In this document: positions 12,112 through 24,364 of the stretch, piece after piece
Layout: every line of letters begins with the position of its first letter
How positions within the stretch are numbered: the first letter of the stretch is position 1
Assembly (NCBI GenBank): GCA_905221605.1
Contig: CAJNDS010002358.1
Coordinates: forward strand, 315,797-379,796
DNA length: 64,000 nt
DNA from: Symbiodinium natans
Lineage: Eukaryota > Sar > Dinophyceae > Suessiales > Symbiodiniaceae
Direction: 5' to 3'
Position numbers and translations under genes: made by a program
Notes under the pieces: model-generated
What the model saw: only the letters and a program-made list of their open reading frames with translations
The model's database searches: none
Told to the model about the DNA's origin: nothing

Positions 12112-12674
12112 CTGCATCATGTGGTAGTGGCATGAGCTCTTGGTTGCCCGACATCCTGCCGTGGAAAGCGGCGCCGATTATCAGCAAGATGTTTCTTTTC
12201 CTGCAGGTGTTCTGCATGCTGCTCTCCGTTGTTCACAACGACACATGTGCATTTGGCCCGTGCTGTGGTGTAGGATGGTGTAGGTGCACCTGTTCTTGCT
12301 GGGCGACATGCTCCGTGTACTCGGAGCGAAGCCTTAGATCACATGGTCCCCGAATGCGCAAAAAACAGCTCGCAACAGCTCGCAACAGCTCGAAGAAGGA
12401 ACCTGAGCTTCAAGACTGCTCTAGCAAATCATCTGAAGACATGGCCTCGAGCTGCGCCTGTCGTGATTGCAGTCAGTGTCATTGCTCTACAATATTCAAT
12501 TGCTAAATTAATTCTAACTACCAATAAACTAAATTTCATGGTCATCGTCGCCACTGATGCCTTCAAATGATGATCCATTCATTCCGACGCAAAGAGCGTG
12601 TGGCGTCACAGGATATGCATCAAATGGCATTGGTGTGCTTCCGGCTGGTTTGTTTCAGACCTAGTTGACAGCAA

Positions 12675-12998
12675 ATGAACCAAAAAGAAACCGAAGTCGA
12701 ATTTCACTTGGAACAAGTTTCAATCTTTGAAGAATTGGTGCGAGAAAGAAAACTACAGAACCAAAATGATGATGAAAATGATAATGATAATGAAATCGGG
12801 AATGGAAATGGAAATGTGTTTGGATTCTGGCAATCATTCATGGCAGTGTCGCTTGTCATGACTGCGTTGGTTACACATGACTGCGGCTTTCCCCACAGCA
12901 GCTCTGCTCGTGTTATGCGCAGAGCTGTTCGCAAAGCCCGATACGTTGCTTTCAGCAAGTCTCTGATAAGTAGCCCGGCGCCTACAACCTACAAGTAG
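12675..12998 (+). CDS. possible small Asn/Asp-rich protein
   Basis: A 107-codon plus-strand frame starting MNQKETEVEFHLEQVSIFEE, then an Asn/Asp/Glu/Gly tract from a degenerate AATGAT repeat, then a short hydrophobic segment (MAVSLVMTALV) and a basic tail. The acidic helical start reads like protein, but no splice sites or promoter decide it. The 12343-12570 plus frame next to it also ends in a hydrophobic stretch. Both may be chance frames. Confidence 0.22.
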   Translation: MNQKETEVEFHLEQVSIFEELVRERKLQNQNDDENDNDNEIGNGNGNVFGFWQSFMAVSLVMTALVTHDCGFPHSSSARVMRRAVRKARYVAFSKSLISSPAPTTYK

Positions 12999-13316
12999 AT
13001 GATTTCAGTAAGACGTTGTCAGTGTCTGCACTTTGCTGTCTTCTGATCCGACAAGGTCACATCACATGCCAAGGCTGGAGACCTGGGAGGCCAAGCCAGG
13101 TCTGCAAATGCTTGCATTTTGTCTTCGAAGAGCCGCTCTTTAAAACAGTTTAACAAAGCAAACATTCACAGCATGTCTCGCCCTAAACTTCTCTCGTTTC
13201 CCGCCTTGAGCGAAGGCACTGGTCATGCCAACTGCCACAGGGGATCGTAACAGTGTTGTACTTGCTGAACCTTCCCTGACTGAATGTAACGAAACCTCGT
13301 TGTTTCATGTTCTTAC

Positions 13317-15066
13317 TGCGCGTTCATGAAGGTCGATGGCTGGTGCCACCTTGAGCCACGACAGGAGGACAGCATGTCCAGGTGAACAGTCTGGGAACTT
13401 TCCAGGGAACTTCCACATTGCGCTGACCAAACTGGATGGCTTCCCATGTTTCCACATTACCCGTTTCAGTGAAGCAGACAAATGCACTACGTAGTCATCT
13501 CCATGCGTAAGAGGCTTTCCAGTAGATTGCAACGGGCCATAAACTCGCGCACTTGCATTTTGGCACAGCTTTGCTGCTTACATGTGCCGGGTTTCCGGGA
13601 GCTACTCCTTAATTGTCAGCAATCCCTCGTACCTTTGGGGACCGCCCTCATACGGGGGAAACGGCGTTGCCTGGATGACCTCAACACATAGACAGGCCAA
13701 ACGAACCGACGAATTAACTCGCCACTGCTCACCGTCCTAAGCGCGGCACGCGGATCGCATCCTGAAGCTCTTTCGGAATGATGACTACATCCTGCACCCA
13801 TCAAGTGTAGGCGGGTGCTCATGCATGAAAAGGCATTGAGGCAGACTACGCTCGCGCTCGGAGCGAAAAGTCAAGAAGGCAACTGGCAGCTACTGGCGTG
13901 TTGTCATTTGCCAGGCTTAGCTCAGCGCATTAATCACGATAGCCTTTTGCAACTCCTCCTTTTCCTGCGCAAGAGTGAAGGTTTAGGACAATGCCGAAGC
14001 GTAGCATCTTCAACATGTCGAAGGACGAACAAAGGTGATGGCACATTTGGTTCCTTGGGGCTCTTGTACACGTAAACCTGCAAAGGGTGACAAGTGTGTG
14101 GCAAAAGAGGCACATTGCAATGCAGCACCACGTGTGACATTGCTATTGGGGCTCACGCCTCGACGCCCTCTTCTTGCGCACTAATGTCGCTGTCGATCAA
14201 GATTTTCCCAGTTCTGGCTGCCTGCCAATGGGCAAGGTTTGGCTCATTCAAAACCAACCGCTGCCTCCGACGTCATCTGCTTCGCAAACGCAGCTGGCGG
14301 TCTACGAAACAAGATTCAATGCATCTACGTCTGTGCGCGTCTTTCTGAAGCTTAGCAACTGCAGCAAGCAAGTGTGTCTTAGAATTTGGGTCCTGCTTGT
14401 GAGTTTACATGACCGAGCTCGGCCAGGTAGGCTTTGCAAGATGTTGAGGAGCCCATTTTGAGGAACTCCGTGAAAACCTTCTGGGTTTGCGAATAAAAGT
14501 TGCGGCGCGTGAAAAACCAGAAGTAAAAACAAGACTGTTTTTGCAACTTGAAATGAACTGACCGGTACTGTCGTTATCCTACAAGTAGTAGTCTGTTACC
14601 TTTTGTTTTGGCCTTCTTGGCAACAACGAAGAGAAATTCTGTCTCGCGATGAGATCTCAGCGAATAAGCAATGAAACCACTACTCAAGATAGTGAAAAGC
14701 TGTGTTGGTGTTGGACAAGGCTTGACTGCGGGCTTGACCAGACCATGCTCAGGTCGCGCTCTAGCGCTACATTGCATCCTAAGCAAAGAGACCCGGAGCC
14801 TCATTGTACTGGTCTCGGTCAACTACATCGAACTTGAAGAACTCTTCGGTCTCTGGATCCGCAGTCCAATGGATGAAGTACTTGCCGCCGAAGGCGCTCT
14901 GGGCAACAGCATCACTGCTCCAACACCACGCAACAACCTTTGCAGATGCTGTCATGCCCTGTCTGAGGCCGAAGCAGCTTCCAACTCCTGGATGAAGCGT
15001 TGCGTGACCGCCTGGCCGAAGCATGTCTTCAATGACTTTTTGTGGGCTCTCCAGGTTGTCGCCCAC
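13317..15066 (-). CDS. unrecognised multi-exon gene
   Basis: Four minus-strand exons: 14800-15066, 14600-14699, about 13970-14077 and 13317-13551. The first, 89 codons after TGTATTTGCAG, contains ESPQKVIEDMLRPGGHATLH and FIHWTADPETEEFFKFDVVD. It joins in phase 0 through a 100-nt intron with a GC donor to FTILSSGFIAYSLRSHRETE, which ends AAAAG|GTAACA. The third follows CCCTTTGCAG and contains YKSPKEPNVPSPLFVLRHVE. The fourth ends at an ideal GCA|GTAAGA donor and contains THGDDYVVHLSASLKRVMWK. Exons between 14.1 and 14.5 kb are probably present but their frame is not resolved. Mixed helix and strand composition suggests a globular protein of unknown role. Confidence 0.52.
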
Positions 15067-15185
15067 CTGCAAATACAGCCTCATTCTATCATAAGGCTCT
15101 GCTTTCCAAGAACGAACCTGCCAGCGAAGCGGCGAGGTCCGAAAAGCCCATATACAAACATGTACCTTTGGGCCTCATCACTTGT

Positions 15186-15510
15186 GTACATAGATGTATG
15201 TATGTATATATGTATGTATATGTATGTATATGTATGTATGTATATGTATGTATATGTATGTATATGTATGTATATGTATGTATGTATATGTTTGTATATG
15301 TATGTATATGTATGTATATGTATGTATATGTATGTATATATGTATATGTATATATGTATATATGTAGATATGTATATATGTATATATGTATATATGTATA
15401 TATGTATATATGTATATATGTATATATGTATATATGTATATATGTATATATGTATATATGTATATATGTATATATGTATATATGTATATATGCATATATG
15501 TGTATATGTA

Positions 15511-15541
<31 letters not shown>

Positions 15542-15545
15542 CTGT
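15186..15545. repeat. (TATG/TA)n compound microsatellite
   Basis: About 360 bases of TATGTATA-type units passing into pure TA near 15520-15541. It keeps several frames open on both strands (Met-Tyr-Val-Cys-Ile repeats), which are not genes. Confidence 0.97.
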
Positions 15546-16329
15546 GCACAACACAAGGCGACCACCTGCAAGTCATAAATGAACTTGTTCTTGCCTCATG
15601 GTCAGAGCTACGAGCTGCACGAGCCGGAAGAAATATCCAAACCACCCGAATCCGTTCTCTCAGCAGCTGGCTGGGCTTCGGTGGCACCGGAGGAAGCACG
15701 TTTGGCCGCTGCACACAAGAAGGGCGGCACCACTACCACCAAACGACAACATGAACATGAACATCAACATCAACATCAATTACACCAGCGAAGACTTCGA
15801 ACTCCCCATCTGTTAGCATGGGTGAACGTATCTGTTCCAAGCTATCGCCAGGAGTCTTTGCCATTCCCGTATATTTGATACCTTTGAAGTCTCGCGCTTT
15901 TGTAGTCTGCGAACATGCCTTCCACTCTTGGCTGTTTGGGGTCAAGCAATACTCCGATCTTTGGCCAGGTCGACTTAGACACCACCACTCGTTGGAGGCC
16001 AGGCCAATTCCGGTCTTGGTCAGTATATCACACACATATACGTGACAGCAACCCTGTGACATCAAGAGGGTTGCAGTTCTGGACATGACGACTTAGGCAC
16101 CATCAATCGTTGGAAGGCAGGCAATCATGACCAATTTCGGTCTGGGTCAGTGCATCACCGACATATACGTGACAGCAATCCCGTGAATCAAGTGTCGAGA
16201 GGGGATGTTGACCCTCAAGCGTGGACGCTGGCCCAACATCTGAGGGGTGAATGTTGGGACAATATGTTGGGCCAACGTCCACCCTTGAGGGGTCGGAATT
16301 GGTGAACTGTTTGGGGAACAAAGCAAGAG

Positions 16330-17130
16330 ACAAGCAGCAGAAGAGCCGGCCGGACACCCACATGAACAGACCAAGGGAGACAAGCAGCCTCCACCGACAT
16401 GAAGGGAGACCAAGGGAGACAAGTGGAGACAAGTGGAGACAAGCAGCCCAGAAAACCGGCACTCACATGAAGGGAGACAAAACAGGAAACAAGCACCGAC
16501 AAGAAGCCCAGGGAGCCGGTCGAGGCTGACCAGCGGAGACAAGCAGCCCAGGGAGCTGGCCGAGGCCACCTGATAAAGGGAGATGAGTGAAAAACAAGCA
16601 GCCCAGCAAACCAGCCGAGACCACCCACATAAAGAGAGACAAAGGGAGACAAGCGGAGACAAGCAGAGACAAGCAGCCCACGAAGGCAGACAAAGAGAGA
16701 CAAGCGCAAGCAGCCCAGGGAGCCGGCCGAGGCCACCCACATCAAGCAGACAAGCGGGGACAAGCAGCCCGCAAACAGCCCAGGAAGTTGAGGCCACCCA
16801 CATCAAGGGAAACAGCAGCCCAGATGGCAGAGGCCACCCACATGGGAGACAAAGGAAGACAAGCGGAGAAGCAGCCCAGGGAGCCGGCCCACCCACGAAG
16901 AGACAAAGGGAGATAAGCGGACACAAGCAAGCACTGGAAAACGCCGAGGCCATGGAGACAAAGGGAGACAAGCGGAGACAAGCAGCCCAGGGAGCCGGCC
17001 GAGGCCACCCACATGAAGGGAAAGGGAGACAAGCGGAGACAAGCAGCCACATGAAGGGAGACAAAGGGAGACAAACGGCCGAGGCCACCCACATGAAGGG
17101 AGACAGAGGGAGACAAGCAGCCCAGGGAGG
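16330..17130. repeat. 50-60 bp minisatellite array
   Basis: Repeats built from GGGAGACAAGCGGAGACAAG, CAGCCCAGGGAGCCGGCCGA and GGCCACCCACATGAAG in varying order, some 15 incomplete copies over 0.8 kb. Long frames on both strands result, the longest 328 codons on minus. I regard them as repeat artefacts, since the units change frame with each indel. Confidence 0.9.
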
Positions 17131-17223
17131 CACTTGTCCTGCGCCTCAGGACGCAGGTGGATTGTAGCAGTAGGTCCTTGCAAATAAGGCTGCGACATGC
17201 CGTGGTATCTACAGTACTTCGTA

Positions 17224-17270
17224 CAACCAGTAGTACTCAAGTACTGAGATGTACTGAGTACTACTGGTTG
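17224..17270. repeat. near-perfect 20-bp inverted repeat (cruciform)
   Basis: The left arm reads AACCAGTAGTACTCAAGTAC and the right arm is its reverse complement with one base missing, around a 6-base centre. It is also rich in nested GTAC/AGTACT palindromes. It stands alone between the minisatellite and the triplet repeat. Confidence 0.85.
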
Positions 17271-17455
17271 GAAACATCGTATTGAGGAAGTTTAGTTTCG
17301 TTGCGAGGGCTTGGCGCGTACAATCTCCGAAGCTGAGTGAATGCAAGCTTTCAGCCAGTGCTATTCTGCAGCAGAACGCATCAGTGCAAAAATCGTTTGC
17401 TTCATTTCGTTCAGACAAGGGGACGAAGGCCGCCAATTCTTAGACCAAACCACAA

Positions 17456-17654
17456 AATACGCAACAACCAGAACAACCGCGACTACGACAACGACAACAA
17501 CAACCACAACACTCCGAACAATCCCAACAAGCACAACAAGCACAACCACGACGACGACAACAACGACAACGACGACAGCAACGACAGCAACACCAGCAAC
17601 CGCAGTGGCGGCAGCAGCAGCCGCAGCAGCGGCAGCAGCAGCCGCGGCGGCGGC

Positions 17655-17699
<45 letters not shown>

Positions 17700-17800
17700 G
17701 GCGGCGGCGGCGACGGCGGCGGCCGCAAGAGCTGCCGCAGCAGCAGCAGCAGAAGCAGCAGAAGCAGCAGAAGCAGCAACAGCAGGAAAACAACACAACA
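17456..17800. repeat. ACA/CGA then GCA triplet repeat
   Basis: Left half is ACA/ACG/CGA units, right half is GCA with GGC/GCG interruptions and ends in AGCAGAAGC units. All frames are open on both strands (poly-Thr, Ala, Ser, Gln-like, Cys, Leu). Flanking sequence offers no splice evidence that it is translated, though an Ala/Ser-rich exon cannot be excluded. Confidence 0.92.
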
Positions 17801-18670
17801 ACGAAACGACAGCAGCGACTACGACCACGAGCGCATCAAAGGCACTGGAGCTCAATCACTTCACATGTCCATAGAAAAACTGATTGTTGCACAAGCGTGC
17901 TGTCTGTCACTCAGTTCCTCATACTCAAGCCTCTGCAAACACAGGTGTCGCGACTCCTGGAGCATTGAGAACCGGCAAATCAAGCTGCTCAATGGCCTTG
18001 CTGAGACGCAAGCCTGCAAACAAAGCAGCGATCAGCGCTGCAGCTGAGCCCGTGAGGCTGCCTGATGGTCAGCTGAGCACCAGCCACGTGGCGAAGTGAA
18101 CTTTCAGGATAGTTCTTGACAGGCCACGCCGGCTATTTGTAGCAGTCGTATCCACAGGGAAAACGCTTTCTTGTGTCCTGCCAGTCCCAACAGCATGGCA
18201 ACTCAGAATGCCAACGTGGCAGCAGTCCTGCCACTATTTCGAGCCAGGCCGTCTATCCGGTGGTCCTGCAGACGGCTGAGGTGCTGATATTCCGCCCTAG
18301 GAGAGGGAGAGGGTAACAGAGCAAAAGAGCCAAGAAGCTGGAGAGAAAGCGAAAAGACGATCAACCCAACAACGGCGAGCAGCAGCTACGCAAAGAGGGG
18401 CAGTGACAGAGACGGGAAAGAGAGAGAAGGGAGCAGAGAATGCAGACCTATGTGTTTTGCACGACAAACATGCTCTCTGAAGGCCTTCGAGACCGGCCTC
18501 GGGCGACCACCAGTCCAAGCCAGCGAGTGCCTGTGTTCGAAAAAGAGAACAGAGATCAATGAAACCACCCTCAAGTTGAACGTCCCTTTAAGGTTCAAAT
18601 TCGTCCATCTAAATGTGGCCTTTCCCGCTCTATCTGGAGTGTTGCCAGCTCGGGTTGTCTTGTATAGAAC

Positions 18671-19210
18671 ATGTCTGCTTGTGCGTTTCCTCTCTCTGGC
18701 TTCAACAGATGGAAGCCTCTGCTCTCATGCCATTGCCAACAGGCCTTCCGCAAGCGACAGCACACAGGACGAAGACGCACGTCGCCTTGGCCACTTCTGT
18801 GCTGCATGGCCACAGTGTCTCACAATCAAGCTCAGCCGGCTGCCAATGTCGTGCAATGCACACGCCTCACCCAAGGTAGTGAACCGAAGAACACAACAAG
18901 CATCTGCCCTGTCTTGAACATGTTGGCCTGGTTCGACCAAGAGCACCCAGCGCCGAAAATTCCTCGGACATCTGTCCCCATGTCAGGTCGAGTTGGAACA
19001 GCTCGTCTCCTTCTTTCTAGGCCCACAACTCTCGCCCTGACCATGTCGGACCAGGAGGCACCTCCCCAAGAGCGTGCATGGGCTCGTCTTATCCTAGCCT
19101 CCCTCTCTGTTGTCGGATCTATGGTATCCTGGCAAGCTCCACCGCGTGAGAATGATGCTGCGCAAAGAGAACGGAATGCCTGGGGATGCGTCTTTGGCTC
19201 GGATCCCTAA
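18671..19210 (+). CDS. possible exon, unrecognised
   Basis: An uninterrupted 179-codon plus-strand frame. The second half (from about 18918) is codon-like, with LAWFDQEHPAPKIPRTSVPM and SDQEAPPQERAWARLILASL, and ends at a TAA at 19208. The first half is less convincing. No splice sites were settled. Competing shorter frames exist on the minus strand. Confidence 0.33.
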   Translation: MSACAFPLSGFNRWKPLLSCHCQQAFRKRQHTGRRRTSPWPLLCCMATVSHNQAQPAANVVQCTRLTQGSEPKNTTSICPVLNMLAWFDQEHPAPKIPRTSVPMSGRVGTARLLLSRPTTLALTMSDQEAPPQERAWARLILASLSVVGSMVSWQAPPRENDAAQRERNAWGCVFGSDP

Positions 19211-20978
19211 ATAGCCCGGGCGGCTTGAGCAGCAGCTTCAGAAATCAACGCACCCAATGAGAAATCGTACTGCAAGGACCCATGGACCATTTGCCTTTGC
19301 ATCTGAATACGTCCGCATATTCTTATTGGCAAACGCATTCACAGTCCACCGCTCTGCTTTTCCTCAATCAAGGGTTGGACGGCATTCTCGTCCAGGTTTC
19401 TCTATCTTGGCCGTTGCACGTTGTCACAAGATTCTGGATGTTGTGCTTCCCAGCAACACTAGTAGCTTACCAGTGCTCATCTTGCTCAAGTCTTACAGAC
19501 CCCTGCCGCTTCGTGATACTTCGAGCGAGTCGAGCTTTTGCGGTGGAGATTGGCTTCAACGGGCTGTCCGCTCAGCTTCCAGGGTTGGACTGCTCCTGGC
19601 TTGCGGGAACCCACGCTCTCAGCTTCATGACTGGCACTTCCTGGCACAGGCCGCGTCACAGGCACGTTCCATTTCAAACCATGGGCGAGCTCGTGAAGTG
19701 AGCACTTTGTGCTCCACATCACCCGACAAGAATGGAAACCAGAGCTACAGCAATGTCTTTTGACATGCGAAGGTGTCAGCGAGTTTCGCTGTTGACGTCT
19801 CACGGTCTCATGGCTAGTGCATGGCATATTGTCTTTGAAAATGCTAGAATGCCAACGATTCAAAAATAAAAGCAGCCCTGCCACCGCAAGGCTCTGTGCA
19901 TGTGATTTAAACTGTACCAGTGACCATCTCCGCGTGATCCTCCTTGCAAGGTCATACTTGCAGGAAGCCAGGCTGGCAAGAAAAGGAATACACATGCATG
20001 AACACAGCGGCCTTTTGTGATGATGGCTTGGCTCTGGTCCGGCCACACAGGCAAAAGGAGTTGCGACCGCGCACCTCCAGCCACAAGGGTCACACTGCCA
20101 GCAACCACCCAACACAATTTCAAAGCCTTGGATGGGGGTGGCTCAGGCTTCTTGTGCTTGATCTCCTGACTGCATGAGGTTGACTTTTCAAAATGAAGAC
20201 AATGAAAGTCATGAACATTTGGCTGGTCATCCGATTCATGCCGGCATCATGACACATGCCGCACATTCGAATCTCCCATCCTTCTGGATCTGGCCATTCA
20301 CATTTTTGTCGGACTCCAGCTTCTGTCATTTGCGTTTTTGCTTAACACGCATGCGGTACACACGGTGCACAAATCGAAGCATCGTCTAAACGCAAGCGTC
20401 CACCTTTGCCAAGTCGACCACGGTCCCGCGAAAGAACCTCCCGAGGTTCCAGGGCAAGAAAGAAACTTATCGAAGCAAAGGAACCCTCCCCAAGTATCTC
20501 TGAAAGGAAAACAAAGTGTGCCATGTGTGCCTAACCGTCTCTTGCAGCTGCGTCGCCCTGCGAGGCCTCGACACTGCCACGAGCTGCCTAGGCAACCTGA
20601 ATCTGAACACAGCCTGGGCTCAGTGTCAAAGTTCACCAGCAAGGACGCCCTGGACAGGGATGCCTGAGGACAAAGAGAAGGGAAAGGTGCCATGGAGCAA
20701 AGGAAAGCAATGCGTCAATTCGGACCACTTAGAAACATCACCGGTTTGTTCCCGCCTTACAAAACCGAAAATCGAAAAACCATAGTAGAACAACATGGTT
20801 TTGTCTACGCCTACGCACCTTAGAAAAAAGCGGTTTAGAGAACGACTTGAGAACGATCCGTTCCCATTCAGGAGGACAAACGACACCGTGAGCAACACCA
20901 GGGAAAACCTGAGGATCTGGCGGAGCGACGATGCAGATTCTCGTCGATGGCGTAGCGGGCCCCGCCTAAAATCCAGCC

Positions 20979-21005
20979 AAACCCTAAACCCTAAACCCTA
21001 AACCC
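20979..21005. repeat. interstitial telomere-type repeat (CCCTAAA)n
   Basis: Nearly four exact units of CCCTAAA (TTTAGGG on the minus strand), the plant/alveolate-type telomere repeat. It is internal, flanked by unique sequence on both sides. Confidence 0.93.
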
Positions 21006-21396
21006 GAAGGCCGAGCCCAAGTCAAGGACCAACCGAGCTACGACAGCCGAGCGGCTTTGAAACCAATGGTTTCCACAAAGTTTCCGGTTGGCCCCGTTCA
21101 GAAGCGCCACCTGCACAGCCCAAGATGAACACGCGCAGAATCACACAACAAACACAAGAACATCTCCCACCCTCCATGGGAGGTCCATGGGAGGGGCCTT
21201 GAGTGGCCGCAATTTACCAGAACCCTTCGAAAGCTCATGAGCCAGCCTCAATCCGATTTCAAATTCTGCCATTGTCACATCACGTCTTGATCTCAAATCC
21301 AAGCTTGCTGCTGCAAGGAATCAACATTCTTCCTCAACCGAAGAACATCTTTCAACGCAGGGCCTTCAGAGCACATTGCGCAGTACATCGCAGTAC

Positions 21397-21472
21397 CTGC
21401 CTTGCCACACCTCCTGCCCTGACTTTTAGAGACACCGAGGTGAATGCAGTTCTTCGCTTGAGCTGCTGCTGC
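21397..21472 (-). CDS. short exon, unrecognised gene
   Basis: A 76-base minus-strand exon between a TTGACACAG acceptor and an exact AGGCAG|GTACTG donor, encoding AAAAQAKNCIHLGVSKSQGR and CGKA. Too short to assign; the splice sites are the main support. Confidence 0.38.
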
Positions 21473-22391
21473 CTGTGTCAAGTGCCGAAGGCAAAGGGAT
21501 TGACGGGGTCGGCTTCTCCACCATGTTATCGGTTGAAGCTGGAACGATGTCCGACAAAACGAACCTGACAGAGTAGCTCCGATTTAATGGGTTTGTTGAT
21601 TTCACCTCGTGAAAACCAGCTCATGTTGATGGCTCAAACGACATGAAAACCCAAGACGAAGCATGGCGCGGGGACCAACCAACACCCAGGACACGGCAAG
21701 AAGGCGCGAAACGACACGAAACAAGACACCACGAAGAGACGACAACAACACGTATACCCAAACACGCAGCGCGGAGAAACCGTCATGCCAAGATATTCAG
21801 GCCTGAAATAATGCATTCGGGCCATCTGATGGTATGACAACTCCCAAACCATGCCAAAACCAAACTAACAACTGTAAATAGAGTGGTGTTTTTCAAGCAC
21901 AATCCGACAAGCATCCCCGGGTATGGCACATTGACATGCATTTGCGCCATCTGAAAAATGTATCTGGCAATGGCTGCATGGACCGACTAAGCAATCAAAA
22001 ACGATGCGAAATGCCAACCGAGGCAGAGTGAGCAGCTCTGCCGTCGGCGATTTCTAAAGAGCTCTTCTCGCCTGGACGAAGGAGTTGTGGTTCTCGATGC
22101 TCTCTGGGTTCACACACACCAGGCCTAAGCCGTAGAGGCATTAGAGGCATCATGACAGAGGACCGGAAGGCAGCCCTTGTCCAGAATGCAGATTGTCCAG
22201 GTTTGTGCCCAGCTCGTAGCTTCCTAATGCTCCTGAGGGAAGATGACAACGGTTCATTCCTTCTACGCTCGGGGCTGAGGATTCGTCACGACTATCATGT
22301 CTCGGATTTGCCAATCGACACTCCTTGAGGCTTGGAGTTTGCCGCTTTCAGGACTTCGGGTGTTTACACACAGCTCTGTAAGCTTGTGCTG

Positions 22392-22545
22392 TTAATGACT
22401 GTTCCAATCCCAAACAAGTCTCCCTTGTGCATCTAGTGCGCACTGAGGACAGCGCAAAGATGCACTCTCGTTGACGGTGTCGCCTCCCGCAAAGCACTTG
22501 CCGTCACTTGCCATTGCCCGGTTTTGCAATTGCAAATGGAAATAG
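22392..22545 (-). CDS. possible Cys-containing exon
   Basis: A minus-strand frame containing MASDGKCFAGGDTVNESASL and RCPQCALDAQGRLVWDWN. It has a CPQC pair and codon-like composition. A pyrimidine-rich stretch precedes it, but no acceptor was fixed. A TAA follows at 22392. Confidence 0.33.
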
Positions 22546-22904
22546 AAATTCATAACTCTGAAGGGCCATCGGCGATCCAAGCCTGTGGATTGACAGGTTT
22601 GGACCTGGAGGGATACATAGGGAGACGACATTGCAGGCTTCACGAACATCTCTGGCGCACGTCGACTGGCCAAAAAATTAAGGTAAGAGCTGCGGCAAGC
22701 AAATGTCGACGATGGCCTTCATGAGCTCATCCTCAGAAGAGCAGACCAAAGTGCACTTAGTGACAATTTAGTGCACTTTAGCATGCGCGGGTGCGACCTG
22801 TCAGGACTTTGAAATCTCCAGGCAAGTCTTTGCAGAGTTCCTGAATGTGCCCGTTGATGCCCAAGCCCATACCCATCAAAAATTAACAAATGGATAACGT
22901 GCGC

Positions 22905-23170
22905 CTTCCCGAATCGCGTGGTTTCCTGAATCAAGTGGTTTCCCGAATCGCGCGGCTTTCTGAATGGGTTTCCTGCGTCGCGTGGTTTCAATTTCCTGAA
23001 TCGTGTGTCTTCCTAAGTCGCATGCTTCTGAGTTCCTGAGTCGCAGTTTCCTGAATGGCGCGAACGCAGTTTCCTGAATCACCTGGTTTCCTGAATCCTG
23101 GTTTCCTGAATCGCCTAATTACTTTCCTGAACGCATGTTTCCTGCATCCTGGTTTCCTGAATGAATCGCG
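22905..23170. repeat. TTTCCTGAATCGC-type degenerate tandem repeat
   Basis: About 14 units of GTTTCCTGAATCGCGTG with point changes and indels, unit 14-20 bases. No coding sense. Confidence 0.88.
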
Positions 23171-23884
23171 GCCAGTTCTGAATCGCGCACGAACCTCAAG
23201 TGGGTGCCTAAGTGTAATGTCATAGCCAGATACTGCGCGTCCATGGCGTCAGCCTGTACATGTGCTGACATTCCTCGTCAACACACAGAGCAGAAGCAAC
23301 ACTCGACTTGCGAACCTTCTCCCAGCCACAAAGCTTAAGCCTCTGGCGGCGATTCTGCGCTTCAACCTTCGCATGCTGTTCGCGTCCTGGCACAGCTCCA
23401 CGACCCTAAACCAAAAACGTGCACTGGGAAACTTGCGGCTCCTCGTACCGATCATCGTTCAGGTGAAGGTGTCTCAGGAAAGCACCCATTCCTGCAACCA
23501 GCTGTGCTGGCTTCAGCGACCTTCTGCACTTCAAAGCTTTCTGGGTCCAATGCCGAACGGAAAGAGAATGATGTCCTCAACCTGAAAACTTGCAATTGGA
23601 AAGGTTTGCATTTCCTGTGCTTAGGCCACTCTTAGGCCATCCGCTGATTTGGGCTTCATTTGCTGTAAGTAGTCAGCTATCTCGAGTGCCCGCCAGCAGT
23701 GGGCTCGTCAAGATATGCTCACTCTGTTTGCGCCCCTAAATTCGTACTTCTTGCTTGGTCAGCGTTGGCTGACGATGATAAATCATGATGCTGCAAGAAC
23801 CTGTTTTTCTAACATGCCCACCCTTCCGAAAACAAACTTAGCCGCCTCGTGCATGCCATCAACTGCTTCCCTTTGAACTTCCTC

Positions 23885-24150
23885 GCAGATAAGCTGCCTG
23901 CAGGTGTCGCATGGCTACGAGCACATTCCGCCAGAGGCGCCGCAGGTCTTGGATGTACAGATCCTCCGCTGCTTCGCTAAATGTTTGTGCAAAAAAACTC
24001 CATGGATTGCTCGCGCAACCTCGTCAAGTCGGCGAGTTGGTCGTGCAAGGCGCTCCTTCCAGCAGCACCTGTGCAAGTCTTCTTAGTCCTCTTTCGACAA
24101 CCGCAAAAGGGCAAAAAATCTGCCCGGTCCCGGCCTCGAGGCAGTTGAAG
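23885..24150 (-). CDS. coding block broken by a frame change
   Basis: On the minus strand the frame ALHDQLADLTRLREQSMEFF runs into a T7 run near 24000. After a one-base shift it continues as EAAEDLYIQDLRRLWRNVLV and then AMRHLQAAYL. Both halves are strongly helical and codon-like. Either one T is extra (assembly error or pseudogene) or a 46-nt intron ending TTTAG removes the T run. Function unknown; heptad-like spacing suggests a coiled coil. Confidence 0.45.
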
Positions 24151-24364
24151 CCGTGGATCGCACAGATTCTGTCCTGGGTGGTTCCAAAGCGGTCCACGGA
24201 AGGTTTCGCCCTGAGAAAGCCCCCACAAGAAGCCCGTGAGACAACATGTGTGCTTAGCATTGCTTAGCATTGTCGATGGTAAACAGCATGTGTTTCTTTC
24301 CTACGAAACGCGTGCATAGTGGAAACGATTCCTGTGCGGAAGCAGTGCGCATCTAACGTGACAC

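Noticed and set aside
14671-15582. 303-codon plus-strand frame
   Set aside because: Its length comes from the stop-free TATG microsatellite; the left part is antisense to the exons at 14600-15066.
16147-17133. 328-codon minus-strand frame
   Set aside because: Built from minisatellite units whose reading changes between copies; no splice or codon support.
17337-18047. 236-codon Ser/Asn/Gly-rich plus frame and poly-Ala frames
   Set aside because: Triplet repeat open in all frames on both strands.
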